A DNA stretch of 64,000 nucleotides. It comes from Carbonactinospora thermoautotrophica (lineage in GTDB: Bacteria; Actinomycetota; Actinomycetes; Streptomycetales; Carbonactinosporaceae). Location: positions 558,001 through 622,000 of the forward strand of contig NZ_JYIJ01000019.1 of assembly GCF_001543895.1 (NCBI RefSeq). The letters are read 5' to 3'. Made by a program: the position numbers and the translations under genes. Shown in pieces: positions 44,520 through 53,629 of the stretch (positions are counted from its first letter, which is position 1; each line of letters opens with the position of its first letter). The notes under the pieces were generated by a model. It was not told the origin of the DNA. It worked only from the letters and a program-made list of their open reading frames with translations, and did no database searches.

Positions 44520-45100
44520 GGCTCGCGCACCACCCTCAGGCCGATGCCAGGTGAGGCCAGCTCGGCGGGGGCGGCGTTGAGGAACGTGCAGCGCGCGTAC
44601 AGCGCCGGAGAGGCGAACGACGCGCCGCGAACGACGAACCCCCCGCCCATGACCGGCGAGGAGGTCCACTCCCACACGTTGCCGGCCATGTCCAGCAGTC
44701 CGTCCGGGGTGGCGCCGTCAGGGTAGGCGCCCACCGGGGTACGCGCGCCGGGGCCGGTGTCGCGTAGGTTGGCGTGGCGCTCGTCCGGTTCGACTTCTCC
44801 CCACGGGTAGGTGCGGCGCTCGGCTCCGGCGGCGGCCCACTCCCACTCCACCGACCGTGGCAGCCGTCCCCCCAGGTCCGCCGCGAGGCGTGCCGCGCGG
44901 TCGTGGTCCATGCCCACCAGCGGCCGGTCGTCGTCTTCCCAGCCCACCTGGGCCGGGGTGAGTGGGGTGAGCGTCCATTCCAGGGTCGGCACGCACACGG
45001 GCCGCGCGCGGTCGCCGAACGCGCACACCCCGCCGGGGATCCGCACCCACCGCACCGTGCGCAGTATCTGCGGAGAATTCGCCTTCGATGTCTTCGCCAC
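44516..45100 (-). CDS. FGE/SUMF1-type C-type-lectin-fold protein
   Basis: The protein has 194 residues from the GTG at 45100, preceded by AAGAGAGAAG; the frame is open to 45163. Family blocks: GGRLPRSVEWEWAAAGAERR with TYPWGE, LLDMAGNVWEWTSSPVMGGG, then FVVRGASFASPALYAR and ASPGIGLRVVRE. The two active-site cysteines of true formylglycine-generating enzyme (SYMCHxSYC) are absent, so it is likely a structural or binding version of the fold. The same fold serves as the variable protein of diversity-generating retroelements, and here a reverse transcriptase gene lies 29 bp upstream. Confidence 0.85.
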   Translation of the reverse strand: MAKTSKANSPQILRTVRWVRIPGGVCAFGDRARPVCVPTLEWTLTPLTPAQVGWEDDDRPLVGMDHDRAARLAADLGGRLPRSVEWEWAAAGAERRTYPWGEVEPDERHANLRDTGPGARTPVGAYPDGATPDGLLDMAGNVWEWTSSPVMGGGFVVRGASFASPALYARCTFLNAAPAELASPGIGLRVVREP

Positions 45101-45129
45101 AGCGGTTCTTCTCTCTTCTCTTGCTCCGT

Positions 45130-45912
45130 TCACCCGGCGATGAGGAACAGGTCCTCCGCACACGCGCCGGCCCGGATGCGGCTTTTCTCGGCGTTCGGTT
45201 CGAGTCCGACCGTGGCCAGCGCTGCGGTGATGGCGTCGAACGCGGCCTCGGCCTCAGCCCGGGTGGGCGCGAAGGCGCAGTAGTTGTCGGCGAAGCGCAC
45301 CACCCGCAACTGGCCGAGGTGGGCGTCCACGCGGGACAGCCGCAGGTTGATCAGCAGCGGCGCCAGCCCGGTACCAGGCACGATCGGTTCGGGAAGGCCC
45401 GCCAGCGCGGTGCGGAAACGGGCCAGGAACGAGCCGTCCCGCACGTGCGCGGCCAGCCAGTCGGTGACCTCGCCGGCGTGAGAGCCAGCCGAGACCGAGG
45501 CGACGTCGACGTCGGCGACCCAGCGAAACCCGGCATCCAGATAGGCGGCGGCCTGCCGCAGGGCAGTCAGCCGGTTGCGGCGCGGCCGGTAGCCCGACAC
45601 CCACTCGGCGAACGCGGAGGCCTCCAGCACGGGTTCGACCGCCATGCGCATCGCCCGGTGCACCACCCGATCGGCCACCGTCGGGATCACCGACGGCATC
45701 GGCTTGCCGGTGTAGGTGGGAATCACCACATGTCGCAGCGGCCCCGGTTGCCAGGAGCCGTCCCGCAGCCGTTCGGCCAGCTCGGCCAGGCGCTCCCGCA
45801 GTCCTTGCCGGTAGCTGGCCCAGCTCATCCCGTCCGCCCCCGGCGAGGAGGCCCTGCGCATGCAGGCGCGAGCCGCCCGGTGTAGGTGCTTGACGTCAAT
45901 CAGGTACGGCAT
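45130..45912 (-). CDS. Compact reverse transcriptase (group II intron/retron-like) with an FADN active-site box
   Basis: The protein has 260 residues from ATG 45912 (no clear ribosome site; a longer frame exists). RT motifs in order: GADGMSWASYRQGLRERLAE; VIPTVADRVVHRAMRM (RT2); FAEWVSGYRPRRNRLTALRQ; WVADVDVASVS with the first catalytic aspartate (RT3); GTGLAPLLINLRLSRVD (RT4); VVRFADNYCAFAPT (RT5, second Asp of the YxDD box replaced by Asn); LEPNAEKSRI (RT6). No maturase, endonuclease or zinc domains follow. Position inside a biosynthetic operon next to a C-type-lectin-fold gene recalls diversity-generating retroelements, but no template repeat is visible. Confidence 0.85.
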   Translation of the reverse strand: MPYLIDVKHLHRAARACMRRASSPGADGMSWASYRQGLRERLAELAERLRDGSWQPGPLRHVVIPTYTGKPMPSVIPTVADRVVHRAMRMAVEPVLEASAFAEWVSGYRPRRNRLTALRQAAAYLDAGFRWVADVDVASVSAGSHAGEVTDWLAAHVRDGSFLARFRTALAGLPEPIVPGTGLAPLLINLRLSRVDAHLGQLRVVRFADNYCAFAPTRAEAEAAFDAITAALATVGLEPNAEKSRIRAGACAEDLFLIAG

Positions 45913-46063
45913 CAGCGAATGTGCCGCCACCGCGCGGTTCTGTCGCGGTACGCTGGTGGCCGCCTGGGCGGCAGGAACGATCCCGCCGCCCCCATGCAGT
46001 GGGCCGCTACCCAGCACGCGCGGCCCGGGGAGGCCGGAACGACGGCCCCGCCCAGGCCTCAAT

Positions 46064-46798
46064 TCAGCGGCCACGGGTGTCCCCCCACAGCAGCACGTGC
46101 AGCCGCGGCGTGAGATTCCAGCCGCGCGTCAGCGCCTCGTCGGCCAGCTCCCGCATCCCGGCCAGCACCCCCTCCGCGCTCGTGCCTTCCGGCATCACCC
46201 AGATGGGGTCAAGGCCGTAGGTGTCCTGCAGCTCGACGACCTCCTTCGCCTCGGCGACATTGGTCAGCACGAACTTGAAGACGGCCTTGCCGGTGGCGAC
46301 GAAGACGCGCAGCACCCCGGGATCGATGCGGCGGGTGGGGTGGCCGCCGGCTGAGGCCAGCTTCGGGGAGACGTTGAACTGGTCGACCAGCCCGACCAGC
46401 GCCGGGTCAGGTGGGATCGTGCCGTTGGTTTCGATCTCCACGCGCCGGCCCGCCTCGCGCAGCTCACCCACCAGATCGATCAAGCGCGGCTGCTGGAGCA
46501 GCGGCTCCCCGCCCGTGATGACCACCAGCGGTGAGGGCCGGTTGAGCGCCCACGCGGCGACCTCGCGTACCGGGATCCTGCGGGCCTCCGCGGCCGGGTC
46601 GAAGCGACGCCAGTCCCACGTGTAGGGGGTGTCGCACCAGGAGCAGGCGAGGTTACACCGGGACAGGCGTACGAACACCGCCTGCCGCCCGGCCGACGGG
46701 CCCTCCCCCTGAAAGGTAGGCCCGAACATCTCCGCCACCAGCAGGCCGCGTGACTCCTCGGCCGCTAGGGAGAGCAGCAGCGACACCGCGGCACTCAC
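46064..46798 (-). CDS. queE: 7-carboxy-7-deazaguanine synthase QueE
   Basis: The protein has 244 residues from a GTG at 46798 overlapping the queD stop. EMFGPTFQGEGPSAGRQAVF and LSRCNLACSWCDTPYTWDW (CxxxCxxC) are the QueE signature; VVITGGEPLLQQPRL and RVEIETNGTIPPD follow. It rearranges 6-carboxytetrahydropterin to 7-carboxy-7-deazaguanine with SAM and Mg2+. About 150 bp without a gene separates it from the reverse transcriptase. Confidence 0.95.
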   Translation of the reverse strand: MSAAVSLLLSLAAEESRGLLVAEMFGPTFQGEGPSAGRQAVFVRLSRCNLACSWCDTPYTWDWRRFDPAAEARRIPVREVAAWALNRPSPLVVITGGEPLLQQPRLIDLVGELREAGRRVEIETNGTIPPDPALVGLVDQFNVSPKLASAGGHPTRRIDPGVLRVFVATGKAVFKFVLTNVAEAKEVVELQDTYGLDPIWVMPEGTSAEGVLAGMRELADEALTRGWNLTPRLHVLLWGDTRGR

Positions 46799-47190
46799 CG
46801 GTCCACCACCCGGTACTCGGCCCACGTGGTGCGCGTTTCACTCACCCGCACCGCCACCACCCGCCCCGGGATGACGGGCTCCAGGTACGCCACGCACCAC
46901 GCGGCCAGGTGCGCGGCGACGTTCTCACTCGTCGGCGGCACGTCCAGGACGTCGTTGAGGTGCCGGTGGTCCAGGTGCTCGTCGATGTAGTGCTTCAGCG
47001 GCTTCAGGTCACCGAAATCGGTGACGAAGCCCGGCCCGGTCAGCTCATCAGCGGTCAGGATGACCTCGACCGTCCAACTGTGCCCGTGCAGGCGCGCGCA
47101 CTTGTGGCCTTCGGGCAGGTCCGGCAGGCGGTGGGAGGCCTCGAACGTGAAGCACTTGGCGATCGTGTGCTGGCCCTGAACCGCGGTCAC
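46795..47190 (-). CDS. queD: 6-carboxytetrahydropterin synthase QueD
   Basis: The protein has 131 residues. Zinc histidines are in FEASHRLPDL and CARLHGHSWTVEV, with the catalytic cysteine in the same stretch; DHRHLNDV and PPTSENVAAHLA are the catalytic-triad and TSEN motifs. It converts dihydroneopterin triphosphate (from GTP by FolE) to 6-carboxytetrahydropterin. No folE copy lies in the island, so the host enzyme is presumably used. It overlaps queC and queE by 4 bp. Confidence 0.95.
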   Translation of the reverse strand: MTAVQGQHTIAKCFTFEASHRLPDLPEGHKCARLHGHSWTVEVILTADELTGPGFVTDFGDLKPLKHYIDEHLDHRHLNDVLDVPPTSENVAAHLAAWCVAYLEPVIPGRVVAVRVSETRTTWAEYRVVDR

Positions 47191-47897
47191 CGGGACACCT
47201 CCGCGTCCTCGGCGCTAGCGTAGGTCGTGGGGTCGGGGACGCCAGCCAGAGTGAACGCTTCACGCCGCTCGGTGCAGGTGCCGCAGACACCGCAATGGGT
47301 CGGCCCGCCCTTGTAACAGGACCAGGTCAACTCGAACGGCACCCCCAACGCGGCTGCGGTGCGCACGATGTCCGCCTTCGACGAGCACAGGAACGGAGCG
47401 AGCACCCGGAAACCGGCCACGAGGAACCCCTCGTTGGCCACCTTTGCCAGGCGCGCGTAGGCGTCCAGGAACGCGGGCCGGCAGTCGGGGTAGATCGGGT
47501 GATCCCCGGCGTGGATACCAAGGGCGACGGCATCAGCCCCGGCGGCGACCGCCGCGCCCACGGCGACGTCCAGCATGAGCGCGTTGCGGTTCGGGACCAC
47601 CGTGGAGCGCATGGAGACATCGGTGTAGTGCCCGTCCGGAACCGGGACGTTCGCATCGGTCAGGGCCGAACCGGTCAGCAGCCGGCCGACCGAGGTGAGA
47701 TCGACGATCTCGTGTCGGGCGTTCAGTGTCTCGGCGATCCGGCGAGCGTGGTCGAGTTCGATCCGATGCCGCTGCCCGTAGTCGAAGGACACCAGCAGCA
47801 GTTCGCTTCCCTGGTCGGCCAACCAGTACGCCACGGCGGTGCTGTCCAAGCCGCCGGAGGCGATCACCACCGCGTGGCGGGGTGCTTGTCCGGTCAT
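47187..47897 (-). CDS. queC: 7-cyano-7-deazaguanine (preQ0) synthase QueC
   Basis: The protein has 236 residues. The ATP PP-loop is VVIASGGLDSTAVAYWLADQ; SFDYGQRHRIELDHARRIAE follows; the zinc site is CYKGGPTHCGVCGTCTERRE. It makes preQ0 from 7-carboxy-7-deazaguanine, ammonia and ATP. No queF is present, so preQ0 itself, not preQ1, is the likely output of the operon. It is the first gene of the tightly overlapping run. Confidence 0.96.
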   Translation of the reverse strand: MTGQAPRHAVVIASGGLDSTAVAYWLADQGSELLLVSFDYGQRHRIELDHARRIAETLNARHEIVDLTSVGRLLTGSALTDANVPVPDGHYTDVSMRSTVVPNRNALMLDVAVGAAVAAGADAVALGIHAGDHPIYPDCRPAFLDAYARLAKVANEGFLVAGFRVLAPFLCSSKADIVRTAAALGVPFELTWSCYKGGPTHCGVCGTCTERREAFTLAGVPDPTTYASAEDAEVSR

Positions 47898-47991
47898 CTC
47901 CCATGCCTTTCTGCGATCCCCCGAGGCCGGTGCCGGCCGCGGGCGAGCGGAGTGAGCGCCGGCGCGGATATGCCGGCATCGGACGAGTCGG

Positions 47992-48480
47992 TCAGGGGTT
48001 CAAGGGCAGGTCTGGGACCGCGCATGGGGAGCCGGCGCCGATGACCGCCCAGACCTTCTTCCCTCCGGTCGGGATGGGCGTGGTTCCCCAGCTCGAGGCC
48101 AGCGCGGTGATCACGGTCAGGCCGAATCCGCCGTTCTCCCCTGGTGTCCGTGGGATCGGCCGCATCGGCGAGGTGTCGTACAACGCCACCGCTGTCCGGC
48201 CGCCCTCGGTTTCGTCCTGGCGGGATACGGCCAGCAGCATCGGGCCCGGTGCGTGCCGGATCACGTTGCCAACCAGTTCGGAGACCACCGTCGTCGCGTC
48301 CTGAGCCAGCTCGTGCAGATGCCACCTGGTCAGAAGGGCGCGCACGAGACGGCGTGCCTGCTCAGCCGCCTGGCCGGTAGGTTCCGGCCAGTACCAGACG
48401 CGGACCAGCGTGGACTGCAACTTGTAGGGCCCGGTCAGCGGGCGGTGGAGGGCGGGCTCGGCGTGGGGTCTGGTGGTCAC
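47992..48480 (-). CDS. HATPase (RsbW/SpoIIAB-like) ATP-binding regulatory protein
   Basis: The protein has 162 residues from the GTG at 48480, set 8 bp after TAGGAG. AQDATTVVSELVGNVIRHAP is the N-box, and GGRTAVALYDTSPMRPIP plus GENGGFGLTVITALASSWG are the G1/G2 boxes. Single-domain proteins of this type are very common in actinomycetes, often paired with XRE regulators, and act as kinases or binding partners of regulatory proteins. It is divergent from such an XRE gene and 94 bp upstream of queC in the same direction, so it may be the first gene of the operon. Confidence 0.85.
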   Translation of the reverse strand: MTTRPHAEPALHRPLTGPYKLQSTLVRVWYWPEPTGQAAEQARRLVRALLTRWHLHELAQDATTVVSELVGNVIRHAPGPMLLAVSRQDETEGGRTAVALYDTSPMRPIPRTPGENGGFGLTVITALASSWGTTPIPTGGKKVWAVIGAGSPCAVPDLPLNP

Positions 48481-48769
48481 CGTGAGCACTCCTACGACGG
48501 TGCCTGGCGGCGCCGTCGGGACGGTGGTGCCCAAGCGTTGGTCACGGGTCACCTCCTGCGGTGATCTCGATTGCTCGGCGGAGTGGCGTAGATTCCCGCA
48601 CGGTCGCCGGTTCTGGTCCGCAAAGTGCTTCGGATCCGGCTCGCGCGGCGCGGCGACCGATAAGGTCGATTCACGCGACGTCACCAATGACAACGAGGGG
48701 TCACGGCCTGGTCCAGGGAGCGGAAGCGGACAGGTCGACGCCCCGAAGAGCTGTCCGCATGGGGGACGG

Positions 48770-50485
48770 ATGGGTCAAGCACCTCGACCACTCACACCCC
48801 ACCTGTCGCCAAGGCATTTCTTCGGCGCTGAGCTGCGGTATTGGCGCGAGCAGCGCGGGCTGTCCCAGGCCGCGCTGGACCGGTTGATCCATTTCGGTGA
48901 GGACACGATCTGCAAGGTCGAGAAGGCGGTCCGATGGCCGCCACCCGGACTGGCGGAAGCCTGTGACCAGGCGTTAGGCACCGGCGGGGTGCTGGCTCGG
49001 CTCTGGCCGCTCGTCGAGCATCAGCGGGCAAGCGCGTCAGCCGATGCGGACAGCGTCCCCGGCCAAGCGGACAACGCGGTTCCGGGTCTGGTGTCGGACA
49101 TCGACGGTGTCCCATCCTCCGAGGGGATCGTGTTGTCGGTGGACGAGGAGGGGCGCGTGTGGGCGTCGGTCAGCCGGCGGAGGTTCCTGCTCGGGGGAGC
49201 CGCCGTCGCCGTCCGCCCCCAGCTCGTCGCCACCTCGGGCGGTAGCCGGCGCTGGGTCCTCAACGTCGCGAGCAGCCCTGCGGATCCCTTCGGTTTCGCG
49301 ATGGCCGCGCATACCCGGTGGCGCGGGGCGCGGGTGCTCTGCGCCGATGGCGGCTCCGGAACGACTCTGGTCCTGCCGGGCGGGCGCGCACTGGACGGGA
49401 CCGCGGCGACCCTGCACCTGCACCCGGCACGCTGTCGAGGAGCCCAGCTCGTCCTCGAACCGGACGACCCGGCCGGCCTGGAGGCCGCGCTGCGCACCAC
49501 CTCACGCAGCCTCATCGTGGCGGTGCAGGAACACCCGGCGGGTAACCGCTTCTTCGCGCTGGACGGGCGCGAGGCGCATCGTAGGCTGCGGCAGCGCGCG
49601 TCCTCCACACCTGTGGTGCCGGTCCCGTGGGCGTACGAGTTGGACGACCTGACGTACGGGGTGTTGTGGGCGGCGGCGAACTTCGACGACGCCCTGCTCG
49701 CTGACGACCTCGCGCTGGCGGACAGCTCCCAAGACCTCAGCCTGTATGAGCAGTTGCCCAGCTCGGCGGTGAGTCGTGAGGCCGCGCCTGATCTGTCCGC
49801 GGCGGCGCGCATGTGGCTCGGCTCGGACTTCTGCGCCCGCTACATCCTGCGCCACCTGGGCGAGCTGCCCGACCAGCCGGTGTACTGGACGCGGGAGCAG
49901 TGGGGTGAGGAGGCGAGTACTTGGCTGCTGTTCCGACACAAGTACGACTACCTGATGGCCACCGGCCGCGGGCGCACCGGAGGCGAGCCCTTGACGCGGG
50001 CCTTCTGCGTCCCCCGGGAGGCGGTCGACACCTCCCCCACCGCCGAGCGGATCCTGCTGTTCTTGGCCGTCGCGCTGATGGAGTCGGTCGGCATCCAGGC
50101 TCTTGTCTGCACCGACCCGGCGTACGCGCACGTCGAGGGTTTCGTCCTGGCCCCTGGACGGCGGGCGCTGATCGCGAACTGGGTCCGCGCGGACGGGGTC
50201 TGGCACGTGGACACCACCGCTCGCCGGCCCCGCCTGCGGGAATTCGCCGACGCCGCCGGGCACGCCCAGGCGCGTTCAGTCATCGCCGCGGACACCCCGG
50301 CCGGACGGCTGGTTCGCCTTGCCGACTACCTGGGCCTGGACTGGGGGTGGCTGCAGCGGCGCTGCGCGCAACTGGCTGAGGAGGGATGGGCTGGCCTGGT
50401 CCGTCCCCGAAGCCGGCTGCTCACCACCGACGGGCTCGACACCGCCTGCCAGTTCCTCGCTGGTCTTGAAGCGGATCTTTCTTGA
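48770..50485 (+). CDS. XRE-family regulator with a large C-terminal domain
   Basis: The protein has 571 residues from the ATG at 48770 (preceded by GGGGGA); the frame is open to 48473. [23 protein letters not shown], then [20 protein letters not shown]. The middle has [14 protein letters not shown], a twin-arginine-like run that also occurs inside such cytoplasmic regulators and is not N-terminal here. The C-terminal 350 residues hold no domain I can name; they include [20 protein letters not shown]-type sequence also found in relatives next to HATPase genes. It probably controls both divergent transcripts. Confidence 0.82.
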   Translation: MGQAPRPLTPHLSPRHFFGAELRYWREQRGLSQAALDRLIHFGEDTICKVEKAVRWPPPGLAEACDQALGTGGVLARLWPLVEHQRASASADADSVPGQADNAVPGLVSDIDGVPSSEGIVLSVDEEGRVWASVSRRRFLLGGAAVAVRPQLVATSGGSRRWVLNVASSPADPFGFAMAAHTRWRGARVLCADGGSGTTLVLPGGRALDGTAATLHLHPARCRGAQLVLEPDDPAGLEAALRTTSRSLIVAVQEHPAGNRFFALDGREAHRRLRQRASSTPVVPVPWAYELDDLTYGVLWAAANFDDALLADDLALADSSQDLSLYEQLPSSAVSREAAPDLSAAARMWLGSDFCARYILRHLGELPDQPVYWTREQWGEEASTWLLFRHKYDYLMATGRGRTGGEPLTRAFCVPREAVDTSPTAERILLFLAVALMESVGIQALVCTDPAYAHVEGFVLAPGRRALIANWVRADGVWHVDTTARRPRLREFADAAGHAQARSVIAADTPAGRLVRLADYLGLDWGWLQRRCAQLAEEGWAGLVRPRSRLLTTDGLDTACQFLAGLEADLS

Positions 50486-50528
50486 CCGTCTCGATCCTCA
50501 TCACGTCCCCCTCGTAGGAGAAAGCCTC

Positions 50529-51530
50529 GTGACCTCGATCCCCAGCGCTGACGCTCCTCAGGTGACCGTCTTCTCCCTGGGCGGCACGATCGCCATGACC
50601 GACGACGGTCGCGGCGGGGTGGTGCCCGCCCTGTCCGGCGCGGCCCTCCTCGCGGCGGTCCCCGGGCTCGCCGCGACCGGGATCACCGTCACGGTGGAGG
50701 ACTTCCGCCGGTTGCCCGGCGCCTCGCTCACCTTCGAGGACGTCTACGAGCTGGTCGAGGCGATCGGTAAGGCCGTGGCCGCCGGCGCCCACGGGGTGGT
50801 CGTCACCCAGGGCACCGACACCATCGAGGAGACCGCCTACCTGATCGACCTGCTCTGGGACGGCCACGCCCCAGTCGTGGTCACCGGCGCGATGCGCAAC
50901 CCCACCCTGGCGGGCGCGGACGGTCCGGCCAACCTGCTCGCCGCCCTCCTCGTCGCGGCCAGCCCCCAGGCCGCCGGGATGGGGTGCCTGGTCGTGTTCA
51001 ACGACGAGATCCACGCCGCCCGCCACGTCCGCAAGACCCACGCCACCAGCACCGCCACCTTCGTCTCCCCCAACACCGGCCCGCTCGGGCACGTCGTCGA
51101 AGGGGTACCGCGGCTGCTCACCCGCCCCACCCCCAAACCCCCGCTCCCGCACCGCCAGCGGGCCGGGCGGGCACGCGTCGCCCTAGTCACCGTGTCTTTG
51201 GGGGATGACGGGGAGCTGCTGCGCGGCCTCGCCGAACGCTTCGACGGCCTGGTGGTGGCCGGGTTCGGCGCCGGCCACGTCCCGGCCCGCCTGGTTCCCC
51301 CGCTGGAGGACCTCGCCGGAAGAATCCCCGTCGTGCTCGCCTCCCGCACCGGCGCCGGACCCGTCCTCACCGGCACCTACGGCTTCCCCGGCTCCGAACG
51401 CGACCTGCTCGCCCGCGGCCTGATCAGCGCCGGCTGGCACGACCCGCTCAAGGCCCGCGTCCTGCTGCACGTGCTGCTCGCCGCCGGGGCGACCCGCGAG
51501 GAGATCACCGCCGCCTTCACCACCGCCTGA
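50529..51530 (+). CDS. L-asparaginase-family amidohydrolase
   Basis: The protein has 333 residues from the GTG at 50529 after GTAGGAGAAAG. The first catalytic threonine is in [14 protein letters not shown], the second in [20 protein letters not shown], and [20 protein letters not shown] is the third block. No signal peptide, so it is cytoplasmic. It hydrolyses asparagine or a related amide. It lies 43 bp after the XRE gene and 11 bp before the PPC-domain gene, as a three-gene unit. Its link to the island's other functions is not evident. Confidence 0.9.
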   Translation: MTSIPSADAPQVTVFSLGGTIAMTDDGRGGVVPALSGAALLAAVPGLAATGITVTVEDFRRLPGASLTFEDVYELVEAIGKAVAAGAHGVVVTQGTDTIEETAYLIDLLWDGHAPVVVTGAMRNPTLAGADGPANLLAALLVAASPQAAGMGCLVVFNDEIHAARHVRKTHATSTATFVSPNTGPLGHVVEGVPRLLTRPTPKPPLPHRQRAGRARVALVTVSLGDDGELLRGLAERFDGLVVAGFGAGHVPARLVPPLEDLAGRIPVVLASRTGAGPVLTGTYGFPGSERDLLARGLISAGWHDPLKARVLLHVLLAAGATREEITAAFTTA

Positions 51531-51541
51531 AAAGGAGCACG

Positions 51542-52003
51542 ATGCGCGCCCACGAACTCACCACCGGCCGGACCTTCGGCGTCACCTTCGACCACGGCGA
51601 GGACTTCTTCACCGCCCTGACCGACTTCTGCCGCGCCCACGACATCCGCCACGGCTACATCCCCATGTTCCTCGCCGGCTTCGCCGAAGCCGAGATCGTC
51701 GGCACCTGCGACAAGCTCCCCGACCCCCACGCCCCGGTCTGGTCAAAGGTCCACGTCGAAAACGCCGAAGCGCTCGGGGTCGGCACCCTCGCCCACGACC
51801 CCGACACCGACCAGGTCCTCCCCCACATCCACGTCAGCCTCGGCCGCAAGGAACTGTCCGCCACCGCCCACACCAGCCACCTGCTCTCCGCCCGCGTCCA
51901 GTTCCTCACCGAGATGATCGTCGTCGAAGTCACCGCCCCCACCATGACCAGACCCCGCAACCCCCACCTCTACGACGTGCCCCTGCTCACCTTCGGCACC
52001 TGA
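51542..52003 (+). CDS. PPC-domain (DUF296) protein
   Basis: The protein has 153 residues with AAAAGGAGCACG before ATG. TFDHGEDFFTALTDFCRAHD with IRHGYIPMFLAGFAEAEI and VLPHIHVSLGRKE, the histidine-containing metal site, identify the plant-and-prokaryote-conserved domain. Bacterial members are trimers of unknown job; plant relatives sit in DNA-binding AT-hook proteins. It probably shares a transcript with the asparaginase. Confidence 0.85.
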   Translation: MRAHELTTGRTFGVTFDHGEDFFTALTDFCRAHDIRHGYIPMFLAGFAEAEIVGTCDKLPDPHAPVWSKVHVENAEALGVGTLAHDPDTDQVLPHIHVSLGRKELSATAHTSHLLSARVQFLTEMIVVEVTAPTMTRPRNPHLYDVPLLTFGT

Positions 52004-52079
52004 ATAGCCTTTGCTCTCACACGGCCGGTGCGGTCAGCTCCGTACTTGCCAGGCAACCCGCTGACACGGTTAGAACCTC

Positions 52080-52105
52080 ACACCTCAATGACAGTGTTGA
52101 GGTGT
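52080..52105. terminator. Hairpin after the asparaginase-PPC unit
   Basis: ACACCTCAA (52080-52088) and TTGAGGTGT (52097-52105) are perfect inverted repeats with an 8-nt loop, 77 bp past the PPC gene. The arms are AT-richer than usual here, so an operator is an alternative. Confidence 0.5.
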
Positions 52106-52412
52106 CACATTGCGCCGCGGCTGCCACGACAACACGTTCGGCCGGCGTCGCCCGACGTACCAATGGCCGAGACGAAACACAACCGCACACCGTGCGCCGG
52201 GATGTCACCAGCTCCCCGAGCCGGCAAAGGCGCTTCTAGACCTGTGCGCCCGGTGCTGACAGGCGGCGATGTTCTCCGCAGCATCGGCACTTGCGTTGAT
52301 CCGAAGAGCAGATGCCCCGCGGCGGCCAGGGCTTCCGCCAGGGGTTCTGCCGCCTGTCGCAGCACCCGGGTGAGCACGAGCTCACGGGGTGGGGTGAGGT
52401 TCCCTCGATCTG

Positions 52413-52751
52413 GTGGACACCCGGAAACTGGGCGTCAGTCCAGGGAAGGGAGTCCGAGTGGGTCGTCCGTCGAAGTTCCCGCCGGAGTTGGAGCGGGATG
52501 CTGTGGAGTTGGTGCGCGCGACCGGGAAGCCGGTGCGGCAGGTCGCTCGTGAGCTGGGAATCAATCCGGAGACGCTGCGGGGTTGGGTCCGCCAGGACAA
52601 GATCGACCGCGGTGAGGGGTTGGGGGGTGAACTGACGTCCGCGGAGCGGGAGGAGCTCAAGCGGCTGCGTCGGGAGGTCGCTGAGCTGCGGATGGAGAAG
52701 GAGATCTTGGCAAAAGCCGCCGCCTTCTTCGTGAAGGAGGCGACCCGGTGA
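52413..52751 (+). CDS. IS3-family OrfA, transposase helix-turn-helix subunit
   Basis: The frame has 112 codons, though a start near 52458 (GTGGGTCGTCCGTCG) after GGGAGTCC is more usual. RPSKFPPELERDAVELVRAT with VRQVARELGINPETLRGWVR is the HTH; SAEREELKRLRREVAELRME and KEILAKAAAFFVKEATR form the leucine zipper. The stop overlaps the OrfB start by 4 bp. Confidence 0.88.
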   Translation: MDTRKLGVSPGKGVRVGRPSKFPPELERDAVELVRATGKPVRQVARELGINPETLRGWVRQDKIDRGEGLGGELTSAEREELKRLRREVAELRMEKEILAKAAAFFVKEATR

Positions 52752-53629
52752 GCCGCTACCGGTTCATCGCCGCGGAGAGGGCGCGGTATGGCCTCAAGCG
52801 GCTGTGTCGGGTGCTGGAGGTGTCGCGGTCGGCGTACTACGCCTGGCAGCGCAGGGGCCCGTCGGCGCGGGCCCGCCGCGATGCCGCACTGCTCCCAGCT
52901 CATCCGACAGATCCACGCGGATTCGCGCGGCACCTACGGCTCCCCGCGCATCTACGCCGAGCTACGCGCTCGCGGAGTGCGTGTCTCCCGCAAGCGGGTG
53001 GAGCGGACGGGTGCGGGAGCACGGGCTGACCGGGGTGCACCGGCGACGCCGCCGCGGGCTGACCAAGCCCGATCCGGCCGCGGCCAAGGCACCGGACCTG
53101 CTGCGCCGCGACGTCACCGCCGAGCGCCCGGGCACCAAGCTCGTCGGCGACATCACCTTCCTCCCGACCGGTGAAGGCTGGCTGTACCTGGCCCACGTCA
53201 AGGACCTGGCCACCCGCGAGATCGTCGGATATGCGATGGCCGCCTCCCATGCGCGCCGACCTCGTCATCGACGCGATCCGCATGGCCGCCGCCCGCACCG
53301 CACTACAGCCAGGCTGCATCTTCCACTCCGACGCCGGCGCCCAATACACCTCGGCCGCGTTCCGCGCCACCCTCGCCGAGCTGGGGATCCGCCAGTCCAT
53401 GGGATCCGTCGCAGACGCCTTCGACAACGCCGCCGCCGAGAGCTGGTTCGCCACCCTCAAAACCGAGATCGGCACACCGTGCTGGCCCACCCGCACCGCA
53501 GCACGCCAGGCCGTCTTCGAGTTCATCGAAGTCTTCTACAACCGGCGACGCAGACACTCCGGCATCGGCTACCTCACCCCCGCCGAAGCACGACTACGCT
53601 ACCGCCAAGATCCACCCCTCGCTGCATGA
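52748..53629 (+). pseudogene. IS3-family OrfB transposase broken by three frameshifts
   Basis: The protein can be followed through four frames: RFIAAERARYGLKRLCRVLE; then QLIRQIHADSRGTYGSPRIY; then DLLRRDVTAERPGTKLVGDI, containing the first DDE aspartate; then CIFHSDAGAQYTS and FDNAAAESWFATLKTEIG, containing the second aspartate and glutamate. Shifts fall near 52885, 53010 and 53250. The catalytic triad is present in pieces but no active protein can be made. Confidence 0.88.

Noticed and set aside
44516-46063. A complete diversity-generating retroelement
   Set aside because: The lectin-fold gene and RT are adjacent, but I found no template repeat resembling the lectin gene's 3' end in the short noncoding gaps, and the RT lacks the usual DGR motif 4. 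It is kept as a finding, not called as a feature.
36664-47897. Dpd-type 7-deazaguanine DNA modification system
   Set aside because: No DpdA-like transglycosylase and none of the other dpd genes were recognised; only the preQ0 genes are shared.
47898-47991. PreQ1 riboswitch ahead of queC
   Set aside because: No recognisable aptamer pattern in the 94-bp gap, and the gap lies between co-directional genes.
49178-49210. Twin-arginine export signal of the XRE protein
   Set aside because: The SRRRF run lies about 135 residues into a protein that begins with a DNA-binding domain, so export is implausible.
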